The notes under the pieces: generated by a model
Told to the model about the DNA's origin: nothing
The model's database searches: none
The model's input: only the letters and a program-made list of their open reading frames with translations
In this document: positions 60,644 to 64,000 of the stretch, piece after piece
How the letters are laid out: the number at the start of each line of letters is the position of its first letter
Position numbering within the stretch: position 1 is the stretch's first letter
Program-made: the position numbers and the translations under genes
Source of the DNA: Pedobacter frigoris
GTDB taxonomy: Bacteria; Bacteroidota; Bacteroidia; Sphingobacteriales; Sphingobacteriaceae
NCBI RefSeq assembly: GCF_005116445.1
Contig: NZ_SWBQ01000001.1
Span: forward strand, 434,001 to 498,000
Direction of reading: 5' to 3'
Length of the DNA: 64,000 bases

Positions 60644-63229
60644 ATGTCGGTAAGGGGTAACCAATTTAAGTCAAATTCTTTTAAAAACGAATCAGATGAA
60701 AAGCAGGGTTCCAGGTCAGCTGGTACCAGAAAATTTAAGGAACGGGCGGAGATATTGCCACGTTTCGATTTTCAGGACGGCAGGTTTCTAAAGATCATCG
60801 GCCTGGTATTCATCATCCTGGCTCTATACTTTTTAATAGCTTTTACATCATACCTGTTTACCTGGCAGGAAGATCACAGTTACGTAATCGATGCGAACGG
60901 GGGATGGAGTAATTTATTTAAAACCTATGAAGAACTGCAGCAGGTAAATATTCCTCCGGTGGTCCAGAACTGGCTGGGTAAGATTGGTGCATTATTATCG
61001 CACCAGTTTATCTACGAATGGTTCGGTCTGGCTTCATTCCTGTTCATTTTTGTGTTCTTTGTGATTGGGTATCGTTTGCTATTCAAGGTGAAGATATTTG
61101 CAATTGAAAAGACGCTTGCCTACAGCTTCTTTTTTCTCCTGTTTATCTCCCTTACACTTGGTTTTTGTCATGCCTTTTTCTCCGACGCCCCTCATTATTT
61201 GGAAGGGCAATTCGGTTATTGGACCAATAAACTGCTGGTGGCCCAGATTGGGGTAGCGGGAGTTGGTGGACTGATTGCTTTTCTTGCGCTGACCGTCTTG
61301 ATCATTGCTTATAATATTGATTTTAAACTGCCTGAACGTAAGCGTGAAGATGCAGTTATTCCTGACGTGCCGGAGCATATTGAACTTGAAAATGAAGTAC
61401 TTTCAGAGCCCGTTGAATTTACACTTAATGACAGGTTTGCCAATAGTCAGCGGAAAAAAGAGCAAAATGTGGTGATTACGCCATCCAGATTTGAGCAAAA
61501 GGAAGAAGATGAAGAAATCATCCCGTCCTTCACCCCTGCAGTCAACGTAATGCATCCTCCGGTTGTACACACGCCACCTGTAGCTTCTCCATCTATTGAG
61601 TTGTCGCCAAATGTAGAACTCGCGACAGAGGCGCCACAGAAACAAGAGCCCGAACTGACCATCGAAAAAACAGAGGAAGATAAGAAATCAGAAGAGCTTG
61701 TTGAGCAGTTTGGAAATTATGATCCGACACTGGACCTGGCGAGCTATAAATACCCTCATCTGGATTTGCTGGAGAACCACGGTTCAAATAAAATATCTGT
61801 CAACGCAGAAGAACTTGAGGCAAATAAGAATAAGATCGTGGAGACTTTAAATCACTATAACATAGAGATTGACAAGATCAAGGCTACGATAGGTCCGACG
61901 GTGACACTTTATGAAATTATTCCGGCACCCGGCGTGCGGATTTCAAAAATCAAGAATCTTGAAGATGATATCGCACTTAGTTTAGCAGCACTTGGAATAC
62001 GGATCATCGCACCAATGCCGGGAAAAGGAACCATCGGTATAGAGGTGCCGAATATGCATCCAGAGATGGTTTCTATGCGCAGTATTCTGGCGACAGAGAA
62101 ATTTCAGCAGACTACTATGGATCTGCCGATTGCTTTGGGTAAAACGATCTCTAACGAGGTCTATATTGCAGATTTATCTAAAATGCCCCACTTGCTGGTT
62201 GCCGGAGCTACTGGGCAGGGTAAATCGGTGGGTATCAACTCAATTTTGGTATCCCTGCTTTACAAAAAGCACCCGTCGCAGCTGAAATTTGTACTGGTAG
62301 ATCCTAAAAAGGTAGAGTTGACCCTGTTCAATAAAATTGAGCGCCACTTCCTGGCGAAATTACCTGGAGAAGCAGATGCGATCATTACAGATACAAAGAA
62401 AGTAATCAATACGCTAAACTCTTTATGTATTGAAATGGATCAGCGCTATGACCTGCTGAAAGATGCGCAGGTTAGAAATCTGAAGGAATACAATGAGAAG
62501 TTCATCAAGCGTAAGCTAAATCCAAATAATTCTCACCGCTTCCTGCCTTACATCGTGCTGATCGTGGATGAGTTTGCTGATCTGATGATGACTGCGGGAA
62601 AAGAGGTAGAAACGCCCATAGCACGTTTGGCACAGCTGGCACGTGCGGTAGGGATTCACCTGGTACTGGCTACGCAGCGTCCTTCAGTAAACATCATTAC
62701 AGGTACTATTAAGGCCAACTTCCCCGCAAGGCTAGCTTTCAGGGTATTGTCTAAAATAGATTCGAGGACCATCCTGGATAGTGGAGGTGCAGACCAGCTC
62801 ATCGGTAGAGGAGATATGCTGTTGTCGACAGGAAATGACCTGATCAGGTTGCAGTGTGCTTTTGTAGACACACCTGAAGTAGACCGGATCTCTGACTTTA
62901 TCGGCGTTCAGAGAGGATATCCGGAGGCCTACCAGTTGCCCGAGTATATTGACGAAGCAGCAGAAAATGCAAAACTGGAATTTGATCCTAACGATCGTGA
63001 CTCTATGTTTGAAGATGCTGCAAGACTGATCGTTATGCATCAACAGGGATCTACTTCGCTGATACAGAGGAAGTTGAAACTTGGTTACAACAGAGCAGGA
63101 CGGATCATTGACCAACTGGAGGCTGCGGGAGTGGTAGGGCCTTTTGAAGGTAGTAAGGCAAGAGAGGTTCTGATCCCTGATGATTATGCTTTGGAACAGT
63201 TCTTGAATGACCTGAACAACAATAAATAA
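60644..63229 (+). CDS. ftsK: DNA translocase FtsK/SpoIIIE
   Basis: Moves chromosome ends through the division septum and activates XerCD. At 861 residues it has four to five N-terminal membrane helices (about 45-235), an acidic, Pro-rich linker (about 240-370), and the motor: Walker A AGATGQGKSVG (near 518-528), Walker B VLIVDEFADLMM, and ARPSV/DSRTILDSGGADQLIG. The C-terminal gamma winged helix (LIQRKLKLGYNRAGRIIDQL) reads KOPS-like sites. The C-terminal end is complete; lolA follows after 14 bases. Confidence 0.95.
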   Translation: MSVRGNQFKSNSFKNESDEKQGSRSAGTRKFKERAEILPRFDFQDGRFLKIIGLVFIILALYFLIAFTSYLFTWQEDHSYVIDANGGWSNLFKTYEELQQVNIPPVVQNWLGKIGALLSHQFIYEWFGLASFLFIFVFFVIGYRLLFKVKIFAIEKTLAYSFFFLLFISLTLGFCHAFFSDAPHYLEGQFGYWTNKLLVAQIGVAGVGGLIAFLALTVLIIAYNIDFKLPERKREDAVIPDVPEHIELENEVLSEPVEFTLNDRFANSQRKKEQNVVITPSRFEQKEEDEEIIPSFTPAVNVMHPPVVHTPPVASPSIELSPNVELATEAPQKQEPELTIEKTEEDKKSEELVEQFGNYDPTLDLASYKYPHLDLLENHGSNKISVNAEELEANKNKIVETLNHYNIEIDKIKATIGPTVTLYEIIPAPGVRISKIKNLEDDIALSLAALGIRIIAPMPGKGTIGIEVPNMHPEMVSMRSILATEKFQQTTMDLPIALGKTISNEVYIADLSKMPHLLVAGATGQGKSVGINSILVSLLYKKHPSQLKFVLVDPKKVELTLFNKIERHFLAKLPGEADAIITDTKKVINTLNSLCIEMDQRYDLLKDAQVRNLKEYNEKFIKRKLNPNNSHRFLPYIVLIVDEFADLMMTAGKEVETPIARLAQLARAVGIHLVLATQRPSVNIITGTIKANFPARLAFRVLSKIDSRTILDSGGADQLIGRGDMLLSTGNDLIRLQCAFVDTPEVDRISDFIGVQRGYPEAYQLPEYIDEAAENAKLEFDPNDRDSMFEDAARLIVMHQQGSTSLIQRKLKLGYNRAGRIIDQLEAAGVVGPFEGSKAREVLIPDDYALEQFLNDLNNNK

Positions 63230-63243
63230 AAAAGGAGAAAAAG

Positions 63244-63894
63244 ATGAAGAAGACCGCGTTGTTATTTGTAATGGTTTCAGGATTTATAGTTTCGGCTTAT
63301 GCCCAGACCGATGCGAAAGCAAAAGCTATACTCGCAGGGGTAAGTAAAAAATACCGTTCATTTGATGTCGTTAAAGCTGACTTCACATTTACACTGGATA
63401 ATTTACAGGCAAAAGTTAAGGAAAGTCAGCAGGGTACATTGCTGGTAAAAGCCTCGGCCAACAAGTATAAAGTGGCGATGACTGAGCAGGAGATGATCAG
63501 TGACGGTAAAAGTCAGTGGACTTATTTAAAAGATGATAAAGAGGTGCAGGTGACTACGGTAGATAATTCTGCAGATGGATTGAACCCTGCTAAAATATTC
63601 ACAGTATATGAAACCGGGTTTAAGTCCTTGTATACAGGCGATACTAAATCAGCAGGGAAGGTTTTTCAAATGATCGACCTTTCGCCAATAGACACTAAAA
63701 AGTCTTTTTACAAAATACGTCTGACGATAGATAAGGTGGCTAAGCAGATCAGTAACGTGCTCATTTTTGATAAAAATGGCAACAGGTATACCTATGCAGT
63801 AAAGTCATTCACAGGAAATGTGAAGGTTACTGAAAACACATTTACTTTTGATGTTAAAAAATATCCCGGAGTAGAAGTAGTAGATTTGAGGTAA
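63244..63894 (+). CDS. LolA-like outer-membrane lipoprotein carrier
   Basis: A 216-residue periplasmic protein: signal peptide 1-20 (ending AYA-Q), followed by a LolA-like open beta-barrel (ADFTFTLDN, LLVKASANKYKVAM, KSQWTYL). It would carry lipoproteins from the LolCDE complex to the outer membrane. The preceding ftsK gene, in the same direction, is a common neighbour of lolA. An MBL-fold gene begins right after its stop. Confidence 0.87.
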   Translation: MKKTALLFVMVSGFIVSAYAQTDAKAKAILAGVSKKYRSFDVVKADFTFTLDNLQAKVKESQQGTLLVKASANKYKVAMTEQEMISDGKSQWTYLKDDKEVQVTTVDNSADGLNPAKIFTVYETGFKSLYTGDTKSAGKVFQMIDLSPIDTKKSFYKIRLTIDKVAKQISNVLIFDKNGNRYTYAVKSFTGNVKVTENTFTFDVKKYPGVEVVDLR

Positions 63895-64000
63895 ATGAAG
63901 ATCACGTTTCTAGGTACAGGCACTTCTCAAGGCATTCCGGTTATTACCTGCAGTTGTATCGTATGCACATCCGCAGATCATAGGGACAAGCGACTGAGGG
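63895..64000 (+). CDS. MBL-fold metallo-hydrolase, N-terminal part
   Basis: The ATG follows the lolA-like stop directly; 35 codons are visible before the window ends. The start [16 protein letters not shown] and the Cys-rich segment CSCIVC are typical of PhnP-like metallo-beta-lactamase-fold hydrolases of Bacteroidota. The catalytic HxHxDH motif lies beyond the window. Truncated by the window edge, not by mutation. Confidence 0.75.
   Translation, partial: MKITFLGTGTSQGIPVITCSCIVCTSADHRDKRLR

Noticed and set aside
62732-63115. Minus-strand frame of 127 codons inside ftsK
   Set aside because: Antisense to the conserved motor and gamma domain of FtsK.

Overview
The window is a 64 kb chromosomal segment of a Bacteroidota bacterium, most likely from the Sphingobacteriaceae and Pedobacter-like. 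The support is consistent: TAnnTTTG-type -7 promoter boxes, mostly no Shine-Dalgarno sequence, a Rho with a long Asn/Gln-rich insert, Bacteroidota-type families (DUF4254, DUF2851, DUF6266, short AMP nucleosidase, LytTR regulators, TlpA with DUF4369), and expanded ~800-residue FtsX/MacB-like permeases. No rRNA, CRISPR array, prophage or intact transposon is visible. One tRNA (Leu, anticodon TAG) is present.

Layout. (1) 1-5509: assimilatory sulfate reduction and siroheme operon (sulfite reductase with a C-terminal HEPN-like domain, cobA, precorrin-2 dehydrogenase, cysH, cysD, cysN). (2) 5750-8437: glycogen synthesis, glgA-glgC. (3) 8461-23601: an NtrC-type two-component system divergent from an export cluster of one membrane-fusion protein, two MacB/LolD-like ATPases and four tandem FtsX-like permeases. 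A good sigma-54 promoter (GG-N10-GC) lies in front of the cluster, so the NtrC-type regulator probably drives it. (4) 23637-25223: BtuF-like metal receptor and a DUF892 ferritin-like protein. (5) 25454-32339: a signalling block of soluble, hybrid and PAS histidine kinases, a NarL-type regulator and an orphan ECF sigma factor. (6) 32340-38500: the accessory, eroded part of the window, holding GNAT and HTH genes, a 33-codon DJ-1/PfpI stump, a possible IS21-end remnant, an RprXY-like pair whose kinase lacks its N-terminal membrane anchor, an ORF6N C-terminal fragment, a DUF6266 protein and structured intergenic hairpins. (7) 38508-42324: xth, then a LytS-like kinase / TlpA-like thioredoxin / LytTR regulator operon. 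(8) 42473-46213: tRNA-Leu, tig, clpP, clpX. (9) 46294-64000: housekeeping genes (AMP nucleosidase, SixA, GT9, DUF4254, PolX-like, sppA, folK, Hpt, pssA, rho, pyrF, DMT transporter, DUF2851, pspC, ankyrin protein, ftsK, lolA and the start of an MBL-fold hydrolase).

The best candidates for new biology are the sigma-54-controlled four-permease export cluster, the PolX-like protein in which all three polymerase aspartates are replaced while the PHP nuclease is kept, the HEPN-sulfite reductase fusion, the thioredoxin encoded inside a LytS/LytTR operon, and several structured or repeated intergenic elements. I did not find a clear undescribed defence or mobile system. All assignments come from reading motifs; no database search was run.
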